Positions 25,683 to 34,672 are shown, counted from the stretch's first letter. The stretch is DNA of 64,000 nt from an uncultured Desulfovibrio sp. (GCF_902477725.1 NZ_CABSIF010000003.1:1-64000), one strand, 5' to 3'. A program made the numbers and translations. The notes: generated from the letters alone by a model not told the origin.

Positions 25683-26096
25683 ATGCGTACACAAATCATG
25701 CTGGCTGGCATCTTTTGCTTGCTCACAGCCTGCGTCAGCTATGCCCCCAAGCCCTCGACGTTGCCGCCACCACCGCCGCCCATGCCTTTTGCTGCGGTGT
25801 GGGCGCCAGAACAGGCCCCGGCCATAAAAACATCATGGGAAAAGGTGATTGCCACTATGAAGGCCTGTAACGGTGGCGCACTTGAAGGCAAAACCATAAA
25901 AGATGCCACGCTGGCAGACATGAAGTTTTACAGCAAACCGCTGGAAGGCGGCAAAACCATGCAGGCAGGAAAGCTCTATTCACTGTATGCAACCGATGTT
26001 GAATTTACCACCGCAGTAATGCTTAACCTTACGGTGGGTAAGGACGGCAAAATTCAGGAATGCCTGGCCGAAAAAATTATTTACCAAAGCAAATAA
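25683..26096 (+). CDS. Lipoprotein of the G-x-(I/V)-x-x-C family, member 3
   Basis: A 137-residue lipoprotein (lipobox LLTAC, C17) with a proline run (PPPPPPMP) after the anchor, then MKACNGGALEG and the C-terminal MLNLTVGKDGKIQECLAEK. It lacks the two middle cysteines of the sister proteins. AAAGGAAT precedes the start; ten bases separate it from member 2. A strong terminator ends the three-gene unit. Confidence 0.72.
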   Translation: MRTQIMLAGIFCLLTACVSYAPKPSTLPPPPPPMPFAAVWAPEQAPAIKTSWEKVIATMKACNGGALEGKTIKDATLADMKFYSKPLEGGKTMQAGKLYSLYATDVEFTTAVMLNLTVGKDGKIQECLAEKIIYQSK

Positions 26097-26115
26097 GCAG
26101 CGGTAACTCGCTTTG

Positions 26116-26157
26116 AAAGCCCCCCGATCATCATTCGATGACCGGGGGGCTTTTTTA
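26116..26157 (+). terminator. Terminator of the three-lipoprotein operon
   Basis: An AGCCCCCCGATCATC/GATGACCGGGGGGCT stem with ATTC-type loop, followed by TTTTTTAT. Confidence 0.92.
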
Positions 26158-26478
26158 TGCCTGCTTGCCAACAGGACGCTGATACTATTGAACAAGCCGT
26201 GCTGCGTTCAGCCTGTATAATTTTTATTTTGTAAATAGCCTATATGTGCAATTTTTATTGTATTTTTATAACATCTGATTTTAAAATACATAAATTAAAT
26301 CTGGTGCGTAAAATATGTATGCAATTGCACAAAAAATGCGTGCAACTGATTTTGTTTACATAACTCACTATTTAAACTTTACTTTGTATTTTTCATGTGG
26401 TTATTCTTACATTAAGAACAGGAATGTTCATGAATTCATAACTCAAGTGTATTCAGCTAGTTGAAAAAGGAGGAGCCA
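26158..26478. other. AT-rich promoter region
   Basis: About 320 bases, very AT-rich between 26210 and 26440, with many possible -10 boxes. It ends in AAAGGAGGAG, the strong ribosome site of the next gene. No coding sequence seen. Confidence 0.4.
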
Positions 26479-26715
26479 ATGGAAGTTCCGAGCAAAAGCC
26501 ATGCGGGCTGGCAAGACATTATCACTGGCAAGAAGACCTTCGAACTCAAGTTTCTGGCAGCCAAAATCATGCTCGGTCGACTGGTGCGCGGGGTTCATGA
26601 CAACCCAACACCGCAGAATATCGCCTCAAGTATAGACCAGCTGTATAACCTGTTTGTGCAAAACGCCAATTCGCAAACCGTGCAGGATGATGTCAAAACA
26701 ATTTTCGGGAAGTGA
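26479..26715 (+). CDS. Small protein upstream of the DUF6976-like gene
   Basis: A 78-residue protein, mostly helical by composition, with no signal peptide or membrane segment and no family I recognise. It has an unusually strong Shine-Dalgarno (AAAGGAGGAG) and ends seven bases before the next start, so the two are cotranscribed and the products may work together. Confidence 0.65.
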   Translation: MEVPSKSHAGWQDIITGKKTFELKFLAAKIMLGRLVRGVHDNPTPQNIASSIDQLYNLFVQNANSQTVQDDVKTIFGK

Positions 26716-26722
26716 GGAAATT

Positions 26723-27724
26723 ATGAATCAGTCAATTATGGGGATACATGACGTTCAGAAAAAAATTTCCGAAGGGCGTTCACTTCTTCTTGCAGGCGAA
26801 GAAGCTGTTATCCAGCAGTTGCCTAAGGGCAACTGGGTTGGCGGAACAATTCCTTATTTTATTACAAAAGAGCATGGGGGGCTTGCCTCCCGTGAACTCA
26901 TATTTGTTACAGACATTACCGATATTGTCCAAAGCGTCAGCATTGCCCAGTACAACAAAGACACGCTCGCCAATGTGTATGTGGAGGGGCCAAGGCAGGG
27001 ATTCAGTTTTATTCTGATACCTGCGGCAAGCGAAACGCATCTTTCCTTTGCGGTGAATGCCCCCAACTACAAATCTTTCGGCATGTCGCCGCTCATCGGC
27101 TGGATTGCAGGCGTGCATCTGGACGATCTTGGCAACAAAACACCAAAGGTTTTTAACGGCAGTACGGGAAGCATGATTGAAGATGGCGCCATAGTACTTC
27201 GGGCAGAGCTCAAGCCCGGCAAGCTGGCAGAGATCGGCATCATCAACCTTTTTGAGCAGGGCGATGGCGACACGCTGACCTTTTCTGCCGACGGGTTTTC
27301 AGCCAAGGATGTCATGGTCAATGGCGTCCCACATAATTTCGCTGCCTACCTCAAGGAACACAATCTGGATACCAGGCTGCCAATCGTTGCCGACTACTAT
27401 GGCGCGCTGGTGAACATCAGTTTTCAGTGCATAAACGAGGCGGAAAACATGGTGCACTTTTATGCACCGGTTTTCAGCGGCATCCGTTATAAACATGCAA
27501 AGCCGATTGCGGATTACGTGGCGGCCTTTGATGCGCATGTAAGCAAGGTAATGGGTTCGAATACAGATAAGGTTGTGTTTTCGTGCAACTGTATTCTGAA
27601 TTACCTGTTCTCCAATCTTGAAAACAAGAAGACCGGCGCCTTTGTCGGGCCTGTTACGTTTGGCGAAATAGCCTACCAGCTTTTGAACCAGACTCTTGTG
27701 TATCTGGAAATCAAAGATTACTGA
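26723..27724 (+). CDS. DUF6976-like protein (FIST-C-like end)
   Basis: A 333-residue soluble protein. Segments such as LLLAGEEAVIQQLPKG, GGTIPYF, GWIAGVHLDDLG, KLAEIGIINLFEQGDGD and the C-terminal SCNCILNYLF plus TFGEIAYQLLNQTLVYLEI agree with my memory of the DUF6976 family. The last part, with CNC and GEI, recalls FIST_C ligand-sensing domains, but I cannot verify that. Second gene of a two-gene unit with the 78-residue protein. A terminator follows. Function unknown. Confidence 0.6.
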   Translation: MNQSIMGIHDVQKKISEGRSLLLAGEEAVIQQLPKGNWVGGTIPYFITKEHGGLASRELIFVTDITDIVQSVSIAQYNKDTLANVYVEGPRQGFSFILIPAASETHLSFAVNAPNYKSFGMSPLIGWIAGVHLDDLGNKTPKVFNGSTGSMIEDGAIVLRAELKPGKLAEIGIINLFEQGDGDTLTFSADGFSAKDVMVNGVPHNFAAYLKEHNLDTRLPIVADYYGALVNISFQCINEAENMVHFYAPVFSGIRYKHAKPIADYVAAFDAHVSKVMGSNTDKVVFSCNCILNYLFSNLENKKTGAFVGPVTFGEIAYQLLNQTLVYLEIKDY

Positions 27725-27765
27725 TGCGCGTAAGGCAGAATAACCTTCTGCCATTATGCGTCTGC

Positions 27766-27803
27766 AAAAAGCTCCGGCCAGTTCATCACTGGTCGGGGCT
27801 TTT
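27766..27803 (+). terminator. Terminator after the DUF6976-like gene
   Basis: AAAAGCTCCGGCCAGT pairs with ACTGGTCGGGGCTTTT around TCATC. It ends in a T-run. Confidence 0.85.
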
Positions 27804-27993
27804 GTAGCATATGGGGCTCGTTTCTGTTTTAGTAACGTGTCCTGCTGTTGAATATGACCGCGAATCGCGATAGCAGTATGCGAGCGTGTAGCAGGTATGC
27901 CGCGCTGTTGCGTGGAGAATCGTTCGCATATCTTTTCGTTGCGCAATGGCGGGGCAATAGGTCAGCAAGCTTGTATAAACATTCAGAGGCACC

Positions 27994-28641
27994 ATGCAAA
28001 GATATCTATTTTCGGTCTGTCTTCTTCTTTTCGTACTGGTTTGCGGCAGCAACGGCATAAGCCAGTGCCAGGCCGCCACAACCGAGATTGAAGTTGTCGC
28101 CTCCGGCACCACGGGCACGCTGGTGGTGTACTCCACAGCCAACGGCACCCGGCAGGAACTGCTGCGCACCCCGGCCTATGTGGGCAGAAACGGTTGCAGC
28201 GTGGACAAGCGCGAGGGCGATGGCAAAACGCCCGTGGGTGTGTATGAAATCCGGCGCGGTTTTGGGCTGGCTACGCCCCCTGTGGTGAACATTGCCTATA
28301 CCAAGCTTGCAGGCGACGAAAAGTGGGTGGATGACGTTGCCTCAGCCCGCTACAACCAGTGGGTTACAAAGGATACAACCCCCGTTGACTGGAAATCTGC
28401 CGAAGATCTGTCCAAAGAAACCGTGGCCTACAAGTACGTGGCCGTGATCGAGTATAATACGGATAAAATCGTCAAGGGCGCTGGCTCGGCAATCTTTCTG
28501 CACTGTACGCAGGACAAGCCCACATCTGGCTGCATCAGCGTGCCGGAAGAAGCGATGGTCAAAATTCTGGGCTTCATACAGCCCGGTACGCGCATTGCCA
28601 TTGCGGGTTCTGATGCAGAACTGAAAAGCCTGACAAAGTAG
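27994..28641 (+). CDS. L,D-transpeptidase (YkuD) family protein
   Basis: A 215-residue exported protein. The N-terminal hydrophobic segment ends in CQA-A, a likely signal peptidase site. The YkuD signature is present as IFLHCTQDKPTSGCISVPEE, with catalytic Cys in SGC and His in LHC. Upstream, GDGKTPVGVYEI is the usual YkuD approach strand. Such enzymes make 3-3 cross-links in peptidoglycan or anchor lipoproteins; the single-domain form and lack of a LysM domain match short periplasmic members. A bidirectional hairpin separates it from the SMR gene. Confidence 0.85.
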   Translation: MQRYLFSVCLLLFVLVCGSNGISQCQAATTEIEVVASGTTGTLVVYSTANGTRQELLRTPAYVGRNGCSVDKREGDGKTPVGVYEIRRGFGLATPPVVNIAYTKLAGDEKWVDDVASARYNQWVTKDTTPVDWKSAEDLSKETVAYKYVAVIEYNTDKIVKGAGSAIFLHCTQDKPTSGCISVPEEAMVKILGFIQPGTRIAIAGSDAELKSLTK

Positions 28642-28706
28642 CCCGTAGGGGCAAGCTTTTGCATGGAGTCTGGCGGATACGCCCGGCTGCAAGGGTGTGA
28701 ACAAAA

Positions 28707-28757
28707 GGCGGGGCAGTGGCGCAACATGATTGCGCGCCACTGCCCCGCCAATTTTAT
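28707..28757. terminator. Bidirectional terminator between convergent genes
   Basis: GGCGGGGCAGTGGCGC pairs with GCGCGCCACTGCCCCGCC around a short loop, with A-rich sequence before and AATTTTAT after. It lies between the convergent YkuD and SMR genes. Confidence 0.88.
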
Positions 28758-28778
28758 CAGAGTTGCCGATGGCTGGAA

Positions 28779-29096
28779 TCAGGCGAATTTAAGGCCGATC
28801 ACACCGGCGATAATCAAACCGGCAGAGGCCATGCGCAAGGGCGCAGCCGCATCGCCAAAGGCAACAATGCCCACCACAAAGGTACCCACAGCGCCAATGC
28901 CCGTCCATACCGCATAGGCCGTTCCCATGGGTATTTCCCTCTGGGCCATCAGCAGCATCATACCGCTGCACAGAATGCAGGCGATGGCAAAGGCGAGCCA
29001 CAGCACGCGCAGCCCTTCTTCTGTCCAGCCCAGTTTGAGGCCGATGGGCCAGCCGATTTCAAGAAAGCCCGCCAGTACAAGATAAACCCACGCCAT
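28779..29096 (-). CDS. sugE: SMR-family exporter, SugE/Gdx type
   Basis: A 105-residue four-helix transporter of the small multidrug resistance family. The start MAWVYLVLAGFLEIGWPIGLK holds the essential Glu14 of helix 1. The Gdx/SugE branch exports guanidinium or quaternary ammonium; the WTGIGAVGTFVVGI segment agrees with SugE. Long downstream context gives no clue to substrate. No obvious guanidine riboswitch upstream. It works as a dual-topology dimer, so no partner gene is required. Confidence 0.88.
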   Translation of the reverse strand: MAWVYLVLAGFLEIGWPIGLKLGWTEEGLRVLWLAFAIACILCSGMMLLMAQREIPMGTAYAVWTGIGAVGTFVVGIVAFGDAAAPLRMASAGLIIAGVIGLKFA

Positions 29097-29225
29097 ACAG
29101 CCTCCATGAGGGTTGATTTTTCAAAGTCGAACGCGACAAACAAAGGCATCTTGTGGTGCTATGTGCAAAAGGCCTGGCAAACACACTGCATACTGCGAAC
29201 GCCAGATGCTGCGGCCACGGCAAAG

Positions 29226-30395
29226 CTACGCATCGTCCTCGTGAGCGGAATCAAGCAGGGTGGCAATATCCCAGCAGGCTGTTTCGATTTTGGAGAGTGA
29301 TCTGTTGACTGAAATGCTTTTTTGTCGCCACAGGTCGATGGTGCGGAACGGCCTGACACCGTGCTCGCAATCCTTGACCAGCAGCACGCGCGGCAATGAG
29401 GGTGCATACGGGTCGGAATGGCACACAATGCCTTTTTGCCCGTTAGAGAGCACCACCGCCGTGCCGATGGGGAAGATGCCCACCATCTTGATGAAATGCT
29501 CGGCATAGCCGGGCGCCCAGGCATTCTCGCCCATCTTGAACAGGGTGCCCAGGGCGTGCTTGGGGTGGATGGCGTCTTTGTATACGCGCTTTGAGGCAAG
29601 GGCGTCATAGACATCGCAAATGGAAATGATGCGCCCGAAAATGCCTATCTGGTCGCCGGAAAGGTTGTATGGGTAGCCTGTGCCATCGTGCCGCTCGTGA
29701 TGCTGCAAAATGCCTTCCAATACTTCTGCCGAAAATTTGCCCGTGGCTTGCAGCTTGGCATGACCGCGTTCAACGTGCGAATGCATGATCTGCATTTCGC
29801 CCTCGTTGAGTTTGCGCGGCGCGTTAAGAATGTTGGCGGGCAGCAGCGCCTTGCCGTAATCATGAAACAACGCCGCAATGCCTATCTGCCGCTGTTCTTC
29901 GTCATCCATCCCCAGATATTGCGCGAACGACACGGCAAAAATGGCCACGTTGACGCTGTGGCGGTACATGTAATCATCCAGACTCTTGAGATTTGCCAAC
30001 AAGAGCAGCGCGTTGCGGTTGCGCACAATGCTTTTTTTGATGGCGCTCAGGCATGGCTCCACAGCCGTAACTTCAATGTTGCCGCTGGCGGCGCTCTGCA
30101 TAAATGATTTTACATGCCCATAAGCAGCGGAAAACGCACCCCGTGCCGCACAAATTTCTTCGGTAAGCGGCGTCTGTGGCGCAGGGGGCGATTCCAGATT
30201 GCGCACAATCTGCGAGCGAATGGGATCGTAGCAGGCCTCAGCATAGCCCTGCCGAGTAATGGCCCTGATTTCATCCTGCGAGGCGATGAACCCCTCTTGC
30301 TGGTAAAGATTGGGTTCTGCCAGCCAGGAGATGCCGGGGTTGACCAAAAACATGCCAGGCTTGAGGCGGTCTATGGAAATACGCACTGATGACAT
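29226..30395 (-). CDS. HD-GYP-domain cyclic-di-GMP phosphodiesterase, copy 1
   Basis: A 389-residue protein with a DUF3391-like N-terminal domain (ISIDRLKPGMFLVNPG) and a C-terminal HD-GYP domain: HDYGK, then HHERHDGTGYP. These residues bind the metal centre and c-di-GMP, so hydrolase activity is expected. It is a paralogue of 31677-32855, with which it shares domain order and most of its HD-GYP sequence. I start at ATG 30395; in-frame codons upstream lack a ribosome site. Divergent from the lipoprotein at 30729. It probably lowers c-di-GMP locally. Confidence 0.85.
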   Translation of the reverse strand: MSSVRISIDRLKPGMFLVNPGISWLAEPNLYQQEGFIASQDEIRAITRQGYAEACYDPIRSQIVRNLESPPAPQTPLTEEICAARGAFSAAYGHVKSFMQSAASGNIEVTAVEPCLSAIKKSIVRNRNALLLLANLKSLDDYMYRHSVNVAIFAVSFAQYLGMDDEEQRQIGIAALFHDYGKALLPANILNAPRKLNEGEMQIMHSHVERGHAKLQATGKFSAEVLEGILQHHERHDGTGYPYNLSGDQIGIFGRIISICDVYDALASKRVYKDAIHPKHALGTLFKMGENAWAPGYAEHFIKMVGIFPIGTAVVLSNGQKGIVCHSDPYAPSLPRVLLVKDCEHGVRPFRTIDLWRQKSISVNRSLSKIETACWDIATLLDSAHEDDA

Positions 30396-30728
30396 GCCGT
30401 TCGTCACTTCACATCTGGAGTTTGACGCAATAGGCGCGCACGGGGGGGCATCCAAAAAGGAGGCAATACGCGCGCGGCAGCTACCAGTAAAACAAAAATC
30501 TTAACCTATATGCAACAAAATCAATTATCACTATGGTTGTCAAGCTGCTCAAAAATAAGTGGATTATAGTGGCCCCGAACCCAATTTTTACCTTTCCCCC
30601 CAAGGGGCACCCGCAGCAATGATGCATAAGGCAACAAACCATACTAATGCAATTGGTGGTACTATAAAAATAATTATGAAATAATCATGTTTCAGATTTT
30701 TTTGTGGATGCTGAATGCTGGAGGAGAG
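30396..30728. other. Intergenic region between divergent genes
   Basis: About 330 bases holding promoters for the HD-GYP gene (-) and the lipoprotein (+). AT-rich at 30490-30690. Nothing else recognised. Confidence 0.35.
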
Positions 30729-31313
30729 ATGTTTCAAAAAATCGTGATGCTGCTTCTGGCCTTGGTTGCGTTGACCGGGTGCGCCGCCCAAGTGCCACCA
30801 GCCAAGACGCTTCCGCCACTTGAGAAGAACCAGAGTACGTATATTGCCGTGCCCAAGGACGTTCCTGATTTTGATGACAGCCCCGGAGGCGGTATTGTTG
30901 ATGCAAAGCACTACCCCGGAACTGGCGCGGAGATTGTGGTTTTGCTCAAGGAAACCCTTGCCCCCTATGCCGGGGCAATATCCACCGGCAGCAGATATGA
31001 AACAGACGAAGAAGCCATTGAAAGCGGCAAAAAGGCAGGGGCCAGATATGTTCTTATTCCATTCTTTAACATCCAGATGCAGCGTAGAATACTGTGGGAA
31101 CCACGTGTGTATAGGTTCTCGCTCATATTGCGCACATTTGACCTTCAGTCAGACGGCAAAGAGCCTGTCAGAAGTATAGGGATGCGGATATATCAAAAAA
31201 ATACAATGCCGCCTGCGCAAACCCCAAAAGATATCGATGCATTATTTAAAAGCATATTGCCCGGCTATGCAAAGACAGTTTACGAAACGGGCGAACGTGC
31301 CGCTGAGCAGTGA
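30729..31313 (+). CDS. Lipoprotein, DUF4823-like
   Basis: A 194-residue lipoprotein with lipobox ALTGC (C18). The mature part begins with a short Pro-rich linker, then YIAVPKD.....GTGAEIVVLLKETLAPYA and a stretch ARYVLIPFFNIQMQ...WEPRVYRFSLILRTFDL, compatible with DUF4823 lipoproteins; I am not certain. It does not carry the G-x-I-x-x-C end of the other island lipoproteins. Strong GGAGGAGAG ribosome site. It lies between the two HD-GYP genes. Confidence 0.65.
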   Translation: MFQKIVMLLLALVALTGCAAQVPPAKTLPPLEKNQSTYIAVPKDVPDFDDSPGGGIVDAKHYPGTGAEIVVLLKETLAPYAGAISTGSRYETDEEAIESGKKAGARYVLIPFFNIQMQRRILWEPRVYRFSLILRTFDLQSDGKEPVRSIGMRIYQKNTMPPAQTPKDIDALFKSILPGYAKTVYETGERAAEQ

Positions 31314-31352
31314 GCCGCGCGTGCAGACCCACCAGAGTCTATAACACCAAAA

Positions 31353-31384
31353 TCCCTCGATTTTTTCAATTCGAGGGCTTTTTG
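31353..31384 (+). terminator. Terminator after the DUF4823-like gene
   Basis: CCCTCGA/TCGAGGG stem with T-rich loop and CTTTTTG tail. Confidence 0.85.
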
Positions 31385-31676
31385 TATGTATGCAGGGGGG
31401 ATGCAGTGCCGGTGCAGCCTATACGCCGTGCATTCATTTGGGCAACATGCCGCGCGCATGTATCAACTTCTGGTTCCAATTTCAGCCATGAATCAATAGT
31501 TTCACGCAATTCAGGCTTTGATGATAAGCATTCCTGTATAAATATGGAGCCGAATTTCCATTTGATAGATTAAAAAAATCAGATTAAGGTGATAAGTAAT
31601 CACATTTCGCTTGCGAGGTGCATGGTCTGCCTCGGGCAAACCTATATTCATGGCAATGCTTTTGGCGGGAGATTTC

Positions 31677-32855
31677 ATGAAGCCGATAAAGATATCCGTA
31701 ACGCAGTTACGCCAGGGGATGTGGCTCGTAGAGCCCACGACATCCTGGATAAATGCTCCGTTTGTCTATGGCAAAAGTGGCGTCATCAAAAGTGCCGAGC
31801 AGATCAAGCATATTATTGCGTCTGGCTATACAGAAGCCTACTACGATCCTGACCGCTCCGTGCCTGTGCAATCAGGTACGTGCCATTGCGCGCCGGAGCG
31901 CAGCGGCGCACGGCAAACACCGCTCGCCGAGGAGCTTTGCCGGGCGCGTGACCTGTATTTTGACGCCTGCAACTACATCAAAAACCTGATGCAGGAAAAG
32001 AAGGTGGGCGCCATAGAGGTTGCGGAGCTAAGGGCCTTTGTAAACGAGATTATTCAAAGCCTGCACCGTAATTTCAACGCCCTGCTGCTTATCACAACCA
32101 TCAAGAAAACCAGCGACTATACCTATAGACACAGCATCAACGTCGCCATCTTTTCCATCGCTTTTGCCCAGTTTTTGGGGCTGGACGATGATGAAACTTT
32201 TGATACTGGTATGGCCGGGCTTTTTCACGACTACGGCAAGGCCTTTGTGCCGCTGGAAATTCTGAATGCGCCGCGCAGCCTGAGCCCGGACGAAACCTCG
32301 GTTATCCGTTCGCACGTCAGGCTTGGCCACGATAACCTCAAGGATATCCCCTGGATTAACAGTATAATTCTTGACGGCATACTGCACCATCACGAGCGGC
32401 ACGATGGCTCCGGCTATCCGCACCAGCTCAGGGGCGAGGCCATCAGTCTGCACGGTGGCATTATATCCATTTGCGATGTGTATGACGCGCTGACATCCTC
32501 CCGGGTGTACAAAAACGCAATCCCCCCTGCGCAGGCGGTAAAAAAGCTGTTCACCATGTCGGGGCAGGCGTGGGCGCCGGGTCTGGTAGAGCACTTTATC
32601 AAGCTGGTGGGCATATTCCCGGTAGGTACGGTGGTGCAGCTCTCAAACGAAACAACGGGCATTGTATGCCAGCAGGATCACAAGTCGCCCCTCAAGCCCA
32701 CGGTGCTGGTCATACTTAAAAAAGACAGACCCTACGCGCCGTACTACCTCAAGCTTGCGCAGAATGATCAGGTCAGCATCAACCGGGTGCTTGTGCCGTC
32801 AGAACTTGCCAGCATCAAGAACAGCAAGTTTTACCGCATGTTTCTTGACCGGTAG
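31677..32855 (+). CDS. HD-GYP-domain cyclic-di-GMP phosphodiesterase, copy 2
   Basis: A 392-residue paralogue of the protein at 29226. DUF3391-like N-terminal region (1-55), linker with a possible helix (85-130), then the HD-GYP domain with HD at 184-185 (FHDYGK) and HHERHDGSGYP (238-248). The C-terminus has a PilZ-like or SH3-like tail (VGTVVQLSNETTGIV...). All catalytic residues are present. The start at 31677 (MKPIKISVTQ) follows GGGAG. A remnant of a third copy's 3' end lies at 37946-38112. An N-terminal extension to 31611 is open but unlikely. Confidence 0.85.
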   Translation: MKPIKISVTQLRQGMWLVEPTTSWINAPFVYGKSGVIKSAEQIKHIIASGYTEAYYDPDRSVPVQSGTCHCAPERSGARQTPLAEELCRARDLYFDACNYIKNLMQEKKVGAIEVAELRAFVNEIIQSLHRNFNALLLITTIKKTSDYTYRHSINVAIFSIAFAQFLGLDDDETFDTGMAGLFHDYGKAFVPLEILNAPRSLSPDETSVIRSHVRLGHDNLKDIPWINSIILDGILHHHERHDGSGYPHQLRGEAISLHGGIISICDVYDALTSSRVYKNAIPPAQAVKKLFTMSGQAWAPGLVEHFIKLVGIFPVGTVVQLSNETTGIVCQQDHKSPLKPTVLVILKKDRPYAPYYLKLAQNDQVSINRVLVPSELASIKNSKFYRMFLDR

Positions 32856-32933
32856 GAAGGCCGCCTGAGGGACAGGGAAGATGCGCGTGCCCTGCGCGCC
32901 CGGCCCGAAGAGTACCACCGACGGAGCGCAATA

Positions 32934-33566
32934 TCAGGTTGCGCTGGCGAGCAGGCTCAGATCGCAGCCAACGATGGCTTGCAGGTTTCGGCTGACCTTT
33001 TCAGGCGACCAATCCCACCACGCAATCTCCAAAAGCTGCTCCACCACATCTTCTGCAAATCTGCGGCGAATCAGTCGCGCCGGGTTGCCCGCTGCAATGC
33101 TGTAGGGCGGCAGGTCTTTGGTCACTACGGATTTCGCCCCGATAACGCAGCCGTGGCCTATGCGCACGCCGGGGAGTATTGTGGCGTCATAACCAATCCA
33201 CACATCATTGCCGACAATGGTATCTTTGACCACAGGGGCCACCTGCTTTTGAGGTTCGCCAGCCTCCCAGCCCGAGCCAAAGATGTAGAAGGGGTAGGTG
33301 GAGAACGGGACAATCGCGTGATTGCCGCCGTTCATGATGAAGGTGGTCTTTCTGGCGATGGCGCAGTATTTGCCGATGATGAGCTTGTCGCCGATGAAGT
33401 CGAAGTGATAGAGGATGTTCTCAAAAAAGCGTTCCGGGCCGTCCGGGTCATCGTAATACGTGTAGTCGCCGATGATGACGTTCGGGTTGGTGCAGTAATT
33501 CTTGATAAAGGATACCTGGAGGAATTCTTTCATCGGGTGTTTTTCGCCAGGGTGTGGGCCGTTCAT
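32934..33566 (-). CDS. Vat/CatB-type hexapeptide acetyltransferase (XAT)
   Basis: A 210-residue left-handed beta-helix acetyltransferase resembling streptogramin A acetyltransferases (Vat) and type B chloramphenicol acetyltransferases (CatB). Characteristic parts: NYCTNPNVIIGDYTYYDDPDGPERFFENILYHFDF at the N-terminus, GKYCAIARKTTFIMNGGNHAIVPFSTYPF holding the catalytic His, VGNDVWIGYDATILPGVRIGHGCVIGAKSVVTKDLPPYSIAAGNPARLIRRRF. Resistance is the usual assumption, but many family members act on unknown alcohols. Located in the island, between an HD-GYP gene and lipoprotein genes. Confidence 0.82.
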   Translation of the reverse strand: MNGPHPGEKHPMKEFLQVSFIKNYCTNPNVIIGDYTYYDDPDGPERFFENILYHFDFIGDKLIIGKYCAIARKTTFIMNGGNHAIVPFSTYPFYIFGSGWEAGEPQKQVAPVVKDTIVGNDVWIGYDATILPGVRIGHGCVIGAKSVVTKDLPPYSIAAGNPARLIRRRFAEDVVEQLLEIAWWDWSPEKVSRNLQAIVGCDLSLLASAT

Positions 33567-33618
33567 GCTGAAAACCTACGCCATGCAGAAGTGTTGAGCA
33601 ACGGATGGATCTGGCCCT

Positions 33619-34104
33619 TTATTTAAAAATAAGAATGGGGAGTTTGAAGGGTTCGTTTGAAATGGGCGAATCGCTTATACTCTCCGTGTGTATATAGTCG
33701 CAGTCCAGCACCTCGCCTTTCTGGTTCATCATGACGTTGAAAATGTAGTCATGGTAGACTGTTCGGTTAACATCCGGCCCGTTTATCTGCGTTTGCCGCC
33801 CTTTATGGACAGAGTATGTGCTGCAAAACGCATAGGTGCGCACACCGTCGGCATCATCCCTGTAAACATCCTGCGGTTCAGGCAGAAGGTTTATATCCAG
33901 ATACTGGCTCTGACCGCAGGTTTTTGCATAATCTTCCACAACGGACGAGAAATACATGCGCGTGTGCATATTTTTGGGAAGCCACATCGTAACGCCAGTT
34001 CCGGTTTCAACATAGTTTTCATCCCAGCCGTCATACCCGTTGCCGTGTCGTCCGCAGCCCAGCAGCACCACAAATACGCCAACCAGTAATATATTCTTAA
34101 GCAT
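33619..34104 (-). CDS. Lipoprotein of the G-x-(I/V)-x-x-C family, member 4
   Basis: A 161-residue lipoprotein (lipobox VLLGC, C17). The mature part has paired Cys (KTCGQS, YAFCSTY) and the C-terminal block DYIFNVMMNQKGEVLDCDYI. It is on the opposite strand and 8 kb from the 24810 cluster but belongs to the same family by the shared end. Followed 44 bases upstream by member 5 on the same strand. Confidence 0.7.
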   Translation of the reverse strand: MLKNILLVGVFVVLLGCGRHGNGYDGWDENYVETGTGVTMWLPKNMHTRMYFSSVVEDYAKTCGQSQYLDINLLPEPQDVYRDDADGVRTYAFCSTYSVHKGRQTQINGPDVNRTVYHDYIFNVMMNQKGEVLDCDYIHTESISDSPISNEPFKLPILIFK

Positions 34105-34147
34105 CAGATTCTCCGTGCATCAGTAGGTACGCAAAAGTGTCGCGGCG

Positions 34148-34672
34148 CTATGGGGCGGGGCGGGCTGCATCAGCATCCTGCGCCGCCTTTGCGCGCTGCT
34201 CTGCAAGATAGGCAGATGTGCCCCTGATCCACGTGCAGGCAAGGATCTTTCCGTCCATATCCGTAAAAATATTGAATATGGTGCTGGCAGGCTTTTTGAT
34301 TATTTCGTTGCGGAGGAAAAATCCGCGAGACTTTTCCCTTTCTTCAACATACGAGATCGAATAAGCCCACACCTGATTTTTTTTCTGCGGCAGGGTCTTG
34401 TGCGTCATGTTGGGGTGGGACAACTCGCTGATGTTTTTGTCATTGTACAGGTTGTACATGCACCGGCGCTCTTGTGCACGCGCCTCAAGCGGGTCAACCT
34501 TTTCTTCATCGCTGAGATCAGGAAGCCACCATTTGGCGGGCTTGCCTGTTTCTGGATCAAGTGTGGGCATGCGGGCCAACTGCGGCACTGGCGCGCCAGT
34601 TTTATGCGAATACGACTCAACACAGCCAGCGAGCAACACAAAAATAAATGCTAGTGGAATAATATACTTCAT
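34148..34672 (-). CDS. Lipoprotein of the G-x-(I/V)-x-x-C family, member 5
   Basis: A 174-residue lipoprotein (lipobox LLAGC, C17). The mature part has RRCMYNLYNDKN and the family end TIFNIFTDMDGKILACTWIRG, then an Ala-rich tail. It is the first gene of a two-gene unit with member 4. I start at ATG 34672, which has GGAG six bases upstream; a TTG 12 bases earlier is possible. Confidence 0.7.
   Translation of the reverse strand: MKYIIPLAFIFVLLAGCVESYSHKTGAPVPQLARMPTLDPETGKPAKWWLPDLSDEEKVDPLEARAQERRCMYNLYNDKNISELSHPNMTHKTLPQKKNQVWAYSISYVEEREKSRGFFLRNEIIKKPASTIFNIFTDMDGKILACTWIRGTSAYLAEQRAKAAQDADAARPAP

Noticed and set aside
29097..29225. Guanidine riboswitch before the SMR gene
   Set aside because: I could not find the paired ACGR hairpins or other guanidine-class core elements upstream of the start.
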